Assembly (NCBI GenBank): GCA_028697145.1 | Contig: JAQVFR010000002.1 | Location: 1 to 61,169, forward strand | Length of the DNA: 61,169 nt | Direction of reading: 5' to 3' | Source: Actinomycetota bacterium | Lineage (GTDB): Bacteria; Actinomycetota; Geothermincolia; Geothermincolales; RBG-13-55-18 | Shown here: positions 16,101 to 24,836 of the stretch, piece by piece | Numbering within the stretch: position 1 is the first letter of the stretch | Layout of the letters: each line of letters opens with the position of its first letter | Translations under genes and position numbers: made by a program | Notes under the pieces: generated by a model | Database searches by the model: none | What the model was told of the DNA's origin: nothing | Seen by the model: the letters and a program-made list of their open reading frames with translations, nothing else

Positions 16101-18648
16101 GCGTATCGAACCCCAGGTTGAGCGTGAGCAGCTCCTCATAGCTGACGTCGAACCCGCGCTCCCGGGCACCGTCGGCTATCCCCTGCATCTCCAGGCGGAA
16201 CTCCTCGGGGACCGCATCCTGGTTGGCCGCTGCCGCCTGGATGAGCAGGCCTTTCACCACTCCCCAGACAAGCGGGAGGTCACTCCCGGAGAAGGGTATC
16301 CCGATCGCCTCGAATATAAGCGTGTCGACGAACTCGTGGGTCATGCGGTAGACGCCCTCGGGGCAGAGGTTACCCTCGGCGTAGCCCCGCTGGTAGGCGT
16401 CTCCTTCCAGGTACAGGAGTTTCTTTCCGGCGCTGTTCTCGGCCAGGTAGGACCCCCGGTGCCTGGCGACCTCCACGTAGTCGTCCGGGCTGACGGGGTT
16501 CGAGAGGCCATCTTCCGGGTCCGCGGGACCCGGCGTGCCGTAAGCGCCCCTGATGGTCCTCGCCGCCGCGGGGGGTATGGCGAATTTGAGTATCACGTTG
16601 CGGTCGATTTCTGTGCCCGCGGAACCCGGGTCAGCCTGCGGGTCGCTCGCCGCCGTTTCGAGGTACTCCTCGTCATCGTGTTGCACGCAGGTCAGTACGA
16701 TGCTGCCGGTCCCGTCCCCGTCATCAACCACCTCTATCGCCCTGCCCTCCGAGGGCATGTCCGCGAGCGAGGCGGTCTTTATCTTCCAGTACCCGTTCAT
16801 CCCGCTTCCCTCGGGCTCCACCTTGTGCGTGTGGCTGTGGCCGGCAACATAGGCGATCACGTTGGGGGAATCGCGGAGCGCCTTCTCCACCCTCGAGGCC
16901 ATGACCGGGTCCATGAAAGAGTCGGTCGCATGGTGGGCAAAGACCACCACCAGCTTGCCCCGGTTGGCCTCGATATCCTCCACCATCCAGTAGAACTGCC
17001 GGGGGTCCAGCTCCCCGTTGGCCACGCCTCCCAGCGTACCCTCGGTTATCCTGCTCAGGTAGCCGAGGATGAAGTCCAGCGAGGGAACGACGTTTCCTAT
17101 CTCCCCGGTTGCCTGCGCGAGCCAGTCGTCGTTCGCGGTGTTGAGCACCACGAACCTGAGGCCCGGCCTGGGATCGAAGGCGTAATAGCCGTCGTTCAGG
17201 TTGGCGGAGAGGTTAAAGCCGTGCCCCTGGAGCGAGGTGGTGGTATGAAAGTGTTCGCTTATGAACCCGCTCAAGTCCAGCACCTCTGCTTCCCCCGGTA
17301 CGGGATTGAGGCCGAAGAGCAGGTTAACCAGGTTGGGTGGAAAATTGCCCTGTACCATGATGTCGTGGTTTCCCACCGCCGAGTACCAGGGTATCTCCTC
17401 CAGCAGGCCCTCCGGATCGAGGGCGAGGTCCGGGTGATCGTCCGAACTCGGATCCACCGGGTTCCCGTCCATGATGTCCATGAACCAGCGCAGCTCGTTT
17501 CTCTGGCAGTTGTCTATCCCGTCGCCCGTCACCATCACCAGATCGAAGGGGCCCGGGTTGAAGGGCGACTTTTCGCTTGCATGCATGTCGTTTATCTTGT
17601 TCACCATGGCGTCCAGCGCCCGGGCGGACAGGTGCTCGTGGGGCCGGTATGCGCTGGTGAAGGGGGGGCCGAGCGGATCGAGAAACCGCACCCTCAAGGG
17701 AGAATCCTCGTCCACGATGTGGACGTCGCTCATGTGGAATATATCCGCCAGTTCCAGTTGCCGAGCGCCGGTCGCGCTCTCGCTGCGGGGCTCCGCGCCC
17801 AGGTCGTTCCTGAACGCATACCCTTCGGGTATCTCCACGTCCGCTTCCTCGATCAGGATATTACGCCTATCCACCGCGGTCGCGCCGCCGTCGTCCGTTA
17901 CGGTGAGGATGACTTCGTACTGCGACGCGTTCTTATACTCGTGGCATACCGCCTCTCCCTCCGCCGTCTCTCCGTCCCCGAAGTCCCACGTGCAGAGGAC
18001 GATCTCGCCGTCCGGGTCGCTTGATTTCGAGGCATCGCAGGTTATCTCTTCGCCGGCCTTGCCCGCGTGGGGCATATCCATGACGGCCGCGGGGGGGAGG
18101 TTGTCCGGCTCCGGGACTTCCTGTTCACCGGATGGCTCCTCTTCCTGCCCGCCGTTACCGCCGCCCGTAAGATCTCCCAGCCCCGGGGAGAGGGTGACCC
18201 CGATGGAGCAGTGGCCTCCCCGCATTCCCCGGTAGTCGAAATACATGGCGCGTTCGGCGATCACCGGCTTGTCCGCCGTGACCCTGGTCGACACGTCGGT
18301 GGCGGAGAGCCCGGCGAGGCTGTTCAGGCATATGGACTTGCGCGAACGGGCGGGGAGCTCGAAGCTCACGGGGTCGGCCGATTCCCCGGGGGGAAGCTGG
18401 AATTCCAGGGTCACCAGCGCCTGCTCGTCCCCGGGGTTCTGCACGAGCACCCAGGTGTCGAAGCCCTGTCCGGTATGGCCTTCGGCGAGGTACCAGGCGG
18501 AGGCTGCCTGGGTGACCCCGATGGAGCAGTGGCCTCGCGATACCGCGCTCCCGAACAGCGGCATCATCACCGCGATCAGCAGGAAAGCCACGGCAATCAC
18601 TATCGCCTTCCTGCAGGTCCCTTTCCCGCAAAGCCGAACCGCAAGCAC
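13117..18648 (-). CDS. Giant exported multidomain hydrolase: phosphoesterase plus two C45-type Ntn-hydrolase domains
   Basis: About 1843 residues from a GTG at 18648 with AAAGGAGG seven bases upstream; the ATG at 18675 lacks a site. Order: signal helix (about 12-32), a WYLAEGHTG-type domain (about 45-150), a PKD domain (about 215-275), then a calcineurin-like phosphoesterase (about 320-650) with complete motifs MSDVH, VTGDG, GNHD, AHHA and GHSH. Next comes a first C45/penicillin-acyltransferase-like domain (about 725-1240; ACNQFAAFG, YHGRDFMF), a second PKD domain and a second C45-like domain (about 1350-1843; LCNEYSAFG, YHGRDFMF). The cysteine in each CN(Q/E) motif is the expected N-terminal nucleophile after self-cleavage. 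An extracellular degradative role on amides or phosphoesters is likely; the substrates are unknown. Confidence 0.85.
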   Translation of the reverse strand: MLAVRLCGKGTCRKAIVIAVAFLLIAVMMPLFGSAVSRGHCSIGVTQAASAWYLAEGHTGQGFDTWVLVQNPGDEQALVTLEFQLPPGESADPVSFELPARSRKSICLNSLAGLSATDVSTRVTADKPVIAERAMYFDYRGMRGGHCSIGVTLSPGLGDLTGGGNGGQEEEPSGEQEVPEPDNLPPAAVMDMPHAGKAGEEITCDASKSSDPDGEIVLCTWDFGDGETAEGEAVCHEYKNASQYEVILTVTDDGGATAVDRRNILIEEADVEIPEGYAFRNDLGAEPRSESATGARQLELADIFHMSDVHIVDEDSPLRVRFLDPLGPPFTSAYRPHEHLSARALDAMVNKINDMHASEKSPFNPGPFDLVMVTGDGIDNCQRNELRWFMDIMDGNPVDPSSDDHPDLALDPEGLLEEIPWYSAVGNHDIMVQGNFPPNLVNLLFGLNPVPGEAEVLDLSGFISEHFHTTTSLQGHGFNLSANLNDGYYAFDPRPGLRFVVLNTANDDWLAQATGEIGNVVPSLDFILGYLSRITEGTLGGVANGELDPRQFYWMVEDIEANRGKLVVVFAHHATDSFMDPVMASRVEKALRDSPNVIAYVAGHSHTHKVEPEGSGMNGYWKIKTASLADMPSEGRAIEVVDDGDGTGSIVLTCVQHDDEEYLETAASDPQADPGSAGTEIDRNVILKFAIPPAAARTIRGAYGTPGPADPEDGLSNPVSPDDYVEVARHRGSYLAENSAGKKLLYLEGDAYQRGYAEGNLCPEGVYRMTHEFVDTLIFEAIGIPFSGSDLPLVWGVVKGLLIQAAAANQDAVPEEFRLEMQGIADGARERGFDVSYEELLTLNLGFDTLESIYLGLASLFACNQFAAFGGATEDGRLYHGRDFMFPTGGDVFADEALMVVQKPDEGHAFVASAAPGFVGIPTGLNARGVSCGMDVVYSVFTRPAITGAGCLLLSRWVVQFASSMQEGIDIIAQADRAVPWLYMIADGKQPGASVLETAASTIAPPGDVFMDNIVRLVPGLAVLMEGADGLLPAGLVDGTGSVVGGAGELLESLLNLLPGISEMRPDRGLTVRPSDWMDPEGIELFGLQYLPDEAGGPVVERFPRQQESYPDLVAMTNHYITPQMAASNPALFSIHLDETKDRYETLIGLLHGSYGEIDRREAMWLIDFLNPARCEYYGTDTTQSVKGHHVLMDNHSLEMWSLHGYYDQAWQHVDLPAVLEQAAQYLNKPPAADAGPDREVTVREEVRLDGRGSSDPDGDPLAFSWSMPCVPEGSEALLDDPSSPTPAFTPDKPGEYEINLVVSDGRAEGVPDTVRITALPPQLSNPVSPDDYRVVGSYGASYLAVNSSGKGLLYLEGDAYQRGYAEGYLCPEGVYRMSRDYVDNFIAGFAGLPEGDFLLRLLAPMVRSVLRQAVRSQEYAVPEEYRLEMRGIADGARDRGYDVSYSDVLLINVGFDFLYSLVYQAGSLLCNEYSAFGEGTSDGRLYHGRDFMFSTGGDVFSDEALIMVHVPTRGYPLITSAVPGFVGFPTGMNSQGVSFGMDMVPNRQNRAVVSGMGCLLLCRDVVQRAGSMQEGIEIVRNTSRGVSWLFMIADGKIPDAAVLETVADRMIPEGDHLLSTLSGLLPGLSGILSGVEEMTGVSILDAAGDIITTLGDLLLGGASVLPVLGDAHPDRGVAVRASDYVDPEGIERYRIAIDMRDPLVPIAESTVISPFPMQREREPGVVAMTNHYILPQMNLTQMGLFYHTIDTMQGGGRESEWRYDTMLDLILRHYGGIDSNTAMWLIDFLNPARCEFYGTDTSQSVKGHHVLMDNRSLEMWSLHGYYDQPWQHVDLGEILAGN
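18193..18536 (-). repeat. 26-bp direct repeat flanking the N-terminal domain of the giant protein
   Basis: Bases 18193-18218 and 18511-18536 are identical over 26 bp and in the same reading frame (318 bp apart). Both encode GHCSIGVT. They bracket the WYLAEGHTG domain exactly, as if the domain had been inserted or exchanged by recombination at the repeats. Confidence 0.85.
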
Positions 18649-18847
18649 AATAGCCTCCTTTATTGCACCGGTCATTCAAAAGCTCTTTCTAGATACGAAT
18701 GCTTGCCGGCTTTCCCTCGAAGATTTCAGCCGGTAGAGGCCATGCGCGCCCTTCCGCCTCATGGCCAAATATCCAGCTATACGTGGAACCGGGTGACGCC
18801 GGCACGGAAGGGTTGTTGCCGCGGATGAAACTCGAGCGGGACCCCGC

Positions 18848-19828
18848 CTAAAGGTTTTCGGGAAAGAAACAGGCCGCGAGGTGGCCGGGGGCCTTATCCT
18901 CCAGGGGCGGCTCCTGCTCGGCGCAGATATCCCGTTTCTTCCAGCACCGGGTGTGGAACCTGCAACCGCTGGGGGGATCTATGGGGCTGGGAACGTCGCC
19001 CTCGAGGATGATGCGTTTCCTCTCCCGCTCCTTCTCCGGGTCGGGCAGGGGGACCGCGGACATGAGGGCCACGGTATAGGGGTGCTTGGGGCTGCTGTAG
19101 AGCAGGTCGTGTTCGGCCCTCTCCACGATCTTGCCCAGGTACATCACCGCCACCTCGTCGCTGATGTGCCGCACCACCGAGAGGTCGTGGGCGATGAAGA
19201 TATAGGTGAGGTTGAAGTCCTCCTGCAGCTCCTTGAGGAGGTTGAGTATCTGGGCCTGGATGGAAACGTCCAGGGCGGAAACAGGCTCGTCGCAAATGAT
19301 CAGGCGCGGATTCAGCGCCAGCGCCCTGGCCACTCCGATGCGCTGCCGTTGCCCTCCCGAGAACTCGTGGGGATAGCGCGCGAAGTGCTCCGGCTGCAGG
19401 CCGACCAGGCTGATGAGTTCGATGGCCCTGTTGCGCCTCGATTCCTTGTCGCCCTCCCCGTGTATGACCATCGGCTCCATGACGATGGCGCCCACGCTCA
19501 TGCGCGGGTTGAGCGAGGCATAGGGGTCCTGGAAGATGATCTGCATGCTGCGCCGCACCGCCTGCATGTCCTTGTTGGGGAGCTTGAGGATATCACGGTC
19601 CTCGAATATGACCTCGCCGCTGTCGGCCTTGATGAGGCGGAGCATGAGGCGGGCCAGGGTGGATTTTCCGCAGCCCGATTCGCCCACCAGCCCCAGGGTC
19701 TTGCCCTCCTCCACCTGCAGGGAAACGCCGTCCACCGCCTTGACCGTGCCGCCCAGCCTGGAGAGGATGAGTCCCTTTCCCACCGGGAAATGCTTGACGA
19801 TGTCCCTGGCCTCTATGAGCATGGCCAT
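18848..19828 (-). CDS. oppF: Oligopeptide ABC transporter ATPase (OppF/DppF type)
   Basis: 326 residues. It has Walker [10 protein letters not shown], signature [12 protein letters not shown], Walker [14 protein letters not shown] and the C-terminal oligopeptide-transporter extension with cysteines ([14 protein letters not shown]). Such extensions bind a 4Fe-4S cluster in related transporters. The ATG at 19828 overlaps the stop of the preceding ATPase (TGATG). As the last gene of the five-gene operon it pairs with OppD to drive import through OppBC. Confidence 0.9.
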   Translation of the reverse strand: MAMLIEARDIVKHFPVGKGLILSRLGGTVKAVDGVSLQVEEGKTLGLVGESGCGKSTLARLMLRLIKADSGEVIFEDRDILKLPNKDMQAVRRSMQIIFQDPYASLNPRMSVGAIVMEPMVIHGEGDKESRRNRAIELISLVGLQPEHFARYPHEFSGGQRQRIGVARALALNPRLIICDEPVSALDVSIQAQILNLLKELQEDFNLTYIFIAHDLSVVRHISDEVAVMYLGKIVERAEHDLLYSSPKHPYTVALMSAVPLPDPEKERERKRIILEGDVPSPIDPPSGCRFHTRCWKKRDICAEQEPPLEDKAPGHLAACFFPENL

Positions 19829-20838
19829 CAGTCCTCCACCCCCTTGCCGTGCCGCTCGAAGTCCCTGGCGAAATGGCAGGCGGAGAGGTGGCCGGGCTCC
19901 GCCTCCACCAGCGGAGGTTCCTGCTCGCTGCATATCTCCTCGGCGAAGGGACAGCGCGGCGAGAAGCTGCATCCCGGGGGAAGGTTGATGAGCGAGGGCG
20001 GCGAGCCGCCGATGGTGAGCAGGCGTTCTCTTTTCTCGTCCATGCGGGGCACGGAACGCATGAGGCTCCAGGCATAGGGATGGCGCGAGTTGTAGTAAAC
20101 CCTGCCGATGTCCGCGTACTCCACCACCTTGCCCGCGTACATGACCAGCACCGCCTCCGCCACCCCTGCCACCACGCCCAAGTCGTGGGTGATGAGCATC
20201 ACCGCCAGGTTGATCTCGCGCTGCAGGCGGCCGATGAGCTCCATTATCTGCGCCTGGATGGTAACGTCCAGGGCGGTTGAGGGCTCGTCGGCGATGAGCA
20301 TCATGGGTTCGCACGAAAGGGCCATAGCGATCATGGCTCGCTGCCGCATCCCCCCCGAGAACTCATGGGGATACATCTTATAGCGCTTCTCCGCCTGGGG
20401 TATCTCCACCATCTCCAGCAGCTCGATGGCCCGCTGTTTCGCTTCCTTGCGCGAGAGTCCCAGGTGGATCTGGATGGGCTCCCTGATCTGGTTGCCGATG
20501 GTGAACACGGGATTGAGGGAGGTCATTGGGTCCTGGAAGATCATGCCGATATGGTTTCCCCTGACCTGGCGTATCTCCCTGTCGCTGAGCTCCAGCAGGT
20601 TGCGCCCCTCGAATATCACCTCTCCTTCCTCTACCTTTCCCGGCGGGTCGGGGATGAGGTTGAGGATGGAGAGGGCGGTGACCGACTTGCCGCAGCCCGA
20701 CTCCCCCACCACCGCCAGTGCCTCCCCCCGGTCTAGGTCGAAGGAGACTCCGTCCACCGCTTTCACCACGCCTGCCTGGGTATGGAAATAGGTCTTCAAG
20801 CCCCGGACCTCGAGGAGCCTCTCGCCGTTCGCGCCCAT
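19828..20838 (-). CDS. oppD: Oligopeptide ABC transporter ATPase (OppD/DppD type)
   Basis: 336 residues from the ATG at 20838; GAAGGGA is ten bases before it, whereas an in-frame GTG at 20847 is too close to the site. Motifs are Walker [10 protein letters not shown], signature [11 protein letters not shown], Walker [13 protein letters not shown] and the C-terminal [14 protein letters not shown] cysteine cluster. It starts one base after the OppC stop and overlaps OppF by one base, so translation is coupled. It supplies one of the two nucleotide-binding subunits of the peptide importer. Confidence 0.9.
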   Translation of the reverse strand: MGANGERLLEVRGLKTYFHTQAGVVKAVDGVSFDLDRGEALAVVGESGCGKSVTALSILNLIPDPPGKVEEGEVIFEGRNLLELSDREIRQVRGNHIGMIFQDPMTSLNPVFTIGNQIREPIQIHLGLSRKEAKQRAIELLEMVEIPQAEKRYKMYPHEFSGGMRQRAMIAMALSCEPMMLIADEPSTALDVTIQAQIMELIGRLQREINLAVMLITHDLGVVAGVAEAVLVMYAGKVVEYADIGRVYYNSRHPYAWSLMRSVPRMDEKRERLLTIGGSPPSLINLPPGCSFSPRCPFAEEICSEQEPPLVEAEPGHLSACHFARDFERHGKGVED

Positions 20839-20839
20839 C

Positions 20840-21835
20840 TCACACACTTCCCTTCAGGCGCGGGTCCAGGGCGTCGCGCAGTCCGTCGCCCAGGAGGATG
20901 AAGGCCAGCACGCTGAGGACGATGGCCGTCCCGGGGATGAACATCATCCAGGGGTCCGTGGTGTAATAGACCAGGTATTCGGAGAGCATGTTGCCCCAGC
21001 TGGGGGCGGGCAGCTGCTGTCCCAGCCCCAGGAATGCCAGCCACGCCTCGGCCAGGATGGCGCCTCCGACGCCCATGGTGGCGTAGACGATGATGGGCTG
21101 GATGGAGTTGGGCATGATGTGCTTCCAGATTATGCGCGCGTGGCTGGCGCCCATGGCCCGGGCCGCCTCCACGTACTCGTTCTCCTTGACCGAGAGAATG
21201 GAACTGCGGAATATCCTGGCTATTGTGGCCCATCCCAGCACGCCGATAGCTATGAACACGTTGATCAGCCCGGGCCCAAGGACGGTCATGATGACGATGG
21301 CGCCGAGCACGGTGGGGAAGGCGAAGAAGATGTCGGCCGATCGCATGATCACCGAGTCCCCCCAGCCGCCGAAGTACCCGGCCAGGGCTCCGAACAGAAG
21401 GCCGATGAGCAGGGAGATGAGCACGGCGACGATGCCCACTTCCACCGAGACCCGGCTCCCGTGCACCAGGCGCGAGTATATATCGCGCCCGAGTTGGTCC
21501 GTGCCCAGCCAGTGCTCGGAATTGGGCGTCTGCTTGACGGCACCCGCTTTTTCCGCGGAACTGACGGTGGAGTCGTAGAGGGGGCTGTACAGGGGGTCGT
21601 GGGTGGCCAGCAGGGGCGCGAAGATAGCCACCAGGAAGAGGACGATAATGATCACTATACCCACGATGGCCAGCTTGTTGTGCCGCAGCCGGTACCACAC
21701 GTCGCTCCACAGCGCGGTGCGTCCGTGGATCTGCTCCTTCTCCAGCTCGAGCTCGAACTCCTCGATCTCGGGGCCCAGGAGATCGGGTTGCTCCTTTCCC
21801 GGCATGAGGTCTTCGGGTCCCCCGTGGTCAGGCAA
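20840..21835 (-). CDS. oppC: Oligopeptide ABC transporter permease (OppC/DppC type)
   Basis: About 331 residues. The N-terminal cytoplasmic part (acidic, EEFELELEKEQ) leads to the first helix (LAIVGIVIIIVLFLVAIFAP), followed by an extracellular loop (HWLGTDQLGRDIYSR, a hallmark of this permease family) and five more helices with the EAA-type coupling loop EAARAMGASHARIIWKHI. A TTG at 21835 lies ten bases after AGGAGG and right after the OppB stop; an ATG at 21805 is the alternative. It forms the membrane channel with OppB. Confidence 0.85.
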   Translation of the reverse strand: MPDHGGPEDLMPGKEQPDLLGPEIEEFELELEKEQIHGRTALWSDVWYRLRHNKLAIVGIVIIIVLFLVAIFAPLLATHDPLYSPLYDSTVSSAEKAGAVKQTPNSEHWLGTDQLGRDIYSRLVHGSRVSVEVGIVAVLISLLIGLLFGALAGYFGGWGDSVIMRSADIFFAFPTVLGAIVIMTVLGPGLINVFIAIGVLGWATIARIFRSSILSVKENEYVEAARAMGASHARIIWKHIMPNSIQPIIVYATMGVGGAILAEAWLAFLGLGQQLPAPSWGNMLSEYLVYYTTDPWMMFIPGTAIVLSVLAFILLGDGLRDALDPRLKGSV

Positions 21836-21837
21836 TC

Positions 21838-22800
21838 TCAAGTCACCTCCTGACCTCCGCCCAGGCGGATGCGCGGATCGAGGAAGGCGTAGGAGATATC
21901 CACCAGCAGGTTGATGAACACGAAGATGAGCACGAGTACGAATACGGTGCCGATGACCATGGTATGGTCTCTCTGCAACACGGCGTTGTAGACCTTGTGC
22001 CCGATCCCCGGCCAGTTGAAGATGATCTCCGTGAGCACCGCCGCCCCGATGAGCACCCCGAAGTCGATGCCGATGTAGGTGACCACCGGGATGAGCCCGT
22101 TCTTGAGGCCGTGTTTGTAAGTGACCCTGCGGTTGGAAAGGCCCTTGGCGCGGGCGGTCTGGATATAGTCCTGCCGCATGACCTCCAGCATGGAGGAGCG
22201 CTGCATGCGGGCGACGTAGGCGGTGGAGATGGCCGCCAGCGCCACGGCGGGCATGATGTAGTATTTCAGGCCCGTGAAGAACGCCGTCCCCGGCGGAGGG
22301 GCGCCCGCGGCCGGCAGCCAGCTGAGCCACTGCGAGAAGAACAGCTGCAGTAATCGTCCGATCCAGTATATGGGCATGGCCACGAGGATGGTGGTGGTTA
22401 TGGTCACCAGCACGTCCCAGAAGGAGTATCTGCTCACGGACGAGATCACCCCGGCCAGGATACCGAGGATGATAATGATGATCTCCGCGACGATGGCCAG
22501 CTTGATGGACCAGGGAAGGCCCTCCCTGATGATATCCATGACCGGCCGCTTGTAGGTGAAGGAATCGCCCAGATCGAACGTGGGGAGTCCCTTCAGGTAT
22601 ATCCAGAAACGGCTGAAGAACGGCTTGTCCAGGTGGAACTTCTCGCGGATGTTCTGCAGCATCTCCTCCGTGGCGCCCTTGGGGGCCCGCATCTGCGCCA
22701 CGTCGCCGGGGATGATGGTCATCATGAAGGAAAGAAGAAGTACGACCCCGATGACGACGATAACGGTCTGGTAGAGCCGCCGCAGTATGAATATCAGCAT
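21838..22800 (-). CDS. oppB: Oligopeptide ABC transporter permease (OppB/DppB type)
   Basis: 320 residues and six transmembrane helices. The first helix is at the very N-terminus (LIFILRRLYQTVIVVIGVVLLLSF) and the EAA-type loop is RQDYIQTARAKGLSNRRVTYKHGLKN. This order and length are typical of the first permease of peptide importers. The ATG at 22800 has a poor ribosome site, so expression may be lower than that of the binding protein. A hairpin separates it from the upstream binding-protein gene. Confidence 0.88.
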   Translation of the reverse strand: MLIFILRRLYQTVIVVIGVVLLLSFMMTIIPGDVAQMRAPKGATEEMLQNIREKFHLDKPFFSRFWIYLKGLPTFDLGDSFTYKRPVMDIIREGLPWSIKLAIVAEIIIIILGILAGVISSVSRYSFWDVLVTITTTILVAMPIYWIGRLLQLFFSQWLSWLPAAGAPPPGTAFFTGLKYYIMPAVALAAISTAYVARMQRSSMLEVMRQDYIQTARAKGLSNRRVTYKHGLKNGLIPVVTYIGIDFGVLIGAAVLTEIIFNWPGIGHKVYNAVLQRDHTMVIGTVFVLVLIFVFINLLVDISYAFLDPRIRLGGGQEVT

Positions 22801-22857
22801 CTAATCGATCGTCCTCTTCTTATCAAGTGGAAGCATTGTTACGGTAGCACACGCAAA

Positions 22858-22888
22858 GGGGGCTCGCAAGGATTCCCCGCGAGCCCCC
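22858..22888 (-). terminator. Hairpin between binding-protein and permease genes
   Basis: GGGGGCTCGC (22858-22867) pairs perfectly with GCGAGCCCCC (22879-22888). On the minus strand only a short T run follows, so it is a partial terminator or mRNA-stabilising structure. It would give more binding protein than permease. Confidence 0.7.
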
Positions 22889-22914
22889 AATTGACCTGAA
22901 TCAGTCGCCGTTGG

Positions 22915-24531
22915 TTATTCCTCGATAAAGTACACCCTCTCCATCGGCGACAGGTCATCCGCGGTGCGGATATAGCCGCCGACGTTGTTTGCATAGACCC
23001 TCGACGTCTTGTAGTACATCAAGGGGACGATGGGTGATTCCTCGAGGATGATGCGCTCCGCCTCGCGGTAAAGCTCGAGCCTTTCGTCCTCATCGGCGGT
23101 GCTGCGCGCCTCTTCCAGCATGGCGTCAACTTCGGGGTTGTTGTACATCGTGAAGTTGTCCACGGACGCCGACTGGAACAGCGGGTAGAGGAAGTTGTCC
23201 ATGATGGGGTAGTCCGTCAGCCATCCCATGCGGAAGAAGGTCACCTGCCCGGCCTGGATGAGGTCGAGGTAGGAGCCCCACTCATACCCCTCGAGGGTCA
23301 CGTTCAGGCCTAGCTCCGTCAGGTTGCCCTGGATGAACTGGGCCGGGTCCTCGTGACCGCCGCCGGTGTTGTAGCCCAGCGTGAGCGCGGGAAGTCCCTG
23401 GCCATCCGGATACCCGGCTTCCGCCAGGAGTTCCTTCGCCTTGTCGATATCGTAGGTGTAGTCGGAGGCGCCCTCCTGGTATCCGGGGATGCTCGGAGGA
23501 ACGATGCCCTCCGCGGGCAGGCGCTGGCCCTCCATGACCACGTCGCACAGGGTCTGGCGGTCAACGGCGTAGTTGAGCGCCTGGCGCAGCTCCTTGTTGT
23601 CCTTCCATGGCTCGGCGGTGACGTTGAGGCCGTAGTAGTAGATGCCCATCATGGGCACGAAGAGGGCGTGGTCACCGAACTCCGCCTCTGCCGCCGCGAA
23701 CTGCCCCTGAGGTATCTGGCAGTCGTGCAGGGTGCCGGCCTTGAAGTCCTGGTAAGCGGTCTCCTCTTCCATGTAGATCTTATAGACCACGGAGTCCAGG
23801 AAGGCGGGCTCGCCGTAGTAGTCCTCGAACTTGCTCGTGACCACCTGCTGCTCGTGCGTCCAGGAATCGAACATGAACGGGCCCGTCCCAACCGGGTTCT
23901 CGTTGAAGTTCTCGCTACCGACCTCCTCCACTACCTCCTTGGGTATGGGCGAGGTAACGGGGTGAGCGGTGTGATAGACGAAGTCTGCATAGGGATAGGA
24001 GAGGGTGACCTCGAGGGTGTAATCGTCCAGGGCCTTTACTCCCTCCAGCTCCGTAGCTTCTCCCGCCTGCATCTCATCGAAGCCCTTGACCGGGGCCAGG
24101 TGATACGCGACCTCGCTGGCCGTCGCCGGGTCGCATACGCGGTTCCAGGAGTAAACGAAATCCTCAGCCGTGCACTCGCGGCCGTTGTGGAACAACACGC
24201 CTTCTTTCAGCTTGAAGGTGAAGACCGTGGCGTCCTCGTTGGTCTCGAAGGACTCGGCCATGGCCGGCACCAGTTCCATGGTGTCGGGGTCGTTGTCCAT
24301 GAGGCCGTCGTAGAGCGCCTTCCCCACAGCGATGCCCTCGGATTCCTGCAACTGGGCCGGATCGAGGGATACGGGCTCGGCGTTGAGGCAGTAATTGAAG
24401 GTCCCGCCTTCCTTGGCCCCAGCCTCCTTTTCCTCCGTTTTCTCCTCGCCGCAACCGCTGTAGAGCATGGCGACGCCCAGCGCCAGCACCATGGCTGCAA
24501 CGAGGATGATCAGAAACTTGCCCTTTCTCAT
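22915..24531 (-). CDS. oppA: Oligopeptide ABC transporter substrate-binding lipoprotein
   Basis: 538 residues from the ATG at 24531, preceded by AAGGAGG; an in-frame start at 24561 is weaker. A lipoprotein signal ends in YSGC with the lipidated cysteine near residue 26, followed by a charged linker (EEKTEEKEAGAKEG). The mature part is a family-5 extracellular solute-binding protein: NYCLNAEPVSLDPAQ, YSWNRVCDP, ELRQALNYAVDR and the C-terminal ESPIVPLMYYK. It would bind peptides outside the membrane and deliver them to OppBC. It heads the operon. Confidence 0.9.
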   Translation of the reverse strand: MRKGKFLIILVAAMVLALGVAMLYSGCGEEKTEEKEAGAKEGGTFNYCLNAEPVSLDPAQLQESEGIAVGKALYDGLMDNDPDTMELVPAMAESFETNEDATVFTFKLKEGVLFHNGRECTAEDFVYSWNRVCDPATASEVAYHLAPVKGFDEMQAGEATELEGVKALDDYTLEVTLSYPYADFVYHTAHPVTSPIPKEVVEEVGSENFNENPVGTGPFMFDSWTHEQQVVTSKFEDYYGEPAFLDSVVYKIYMEEETAYQDFKAGTLHDCQIPQGQFAAAEAEFGDHALFVPMMGIYYYGLNVTAEPWKDNKELRQALNYAVDRQTLCDVVMEGQRLPAEGIVPPSIPGYQEGASDYTYDIDKAKELLAEAGYPDGQGLPALTLGYNTGGGHEDPAQFIQGNLTELGLNVTLEGYEWGSYLDLIQAGQVTFFRMGWLTDYPIMDNFLYPLFQSASVDNFTMYNNPEVDAMLEEARSTADEDERLELYREAERIILEESPIVPLMYYKTSRVYANNVGGYIRTADDLSPMERVYFIEE

Positions 24532-24836
24532 GCATGACCTCCTTGCTCGATTCTCTCCCACCCTTTATGGGTAATATCTTTCCCGCAAGCAATGTTTCTT
24601 AAATACAATCCCTGCTCTCACCCCCTCCATCCGGGTCACAGCCCCCGGATTTCCTCCATCGTCGCCCCAGGCAACGAGCGGACAGTGAGCGGATGTATCG
24701 AGTGGATATTCACCCCCTCCGTCTACCAGCCCTGCCTTTCCCTCTTTTCTTTTTCAGCTAATTATATGAACACTTTCTCGAGCATGTAAAGCCAGTATCC
24801 ATGCGGGCTCAGCACAAGATACATCCAGGTATAATA
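24532..24836. other. Intergenic region upstream of the peptide operon
   Basis: About 305 bp between oppA and the dUTPase gene, both on the minus strand. It should hold the oppA promoter; AT-rich DNA lies at about 24565-24605. No RNA gene, strong terminator or coding frame is apparent. Confidence 0.4.

Noticed and set aside
15925-18024. About 700-codon antisense frame inside the giant gene
   Set aside because: The minus frame carries all phosphoesterase and Ntn-hydrolase motifs. The opposite frame has none.
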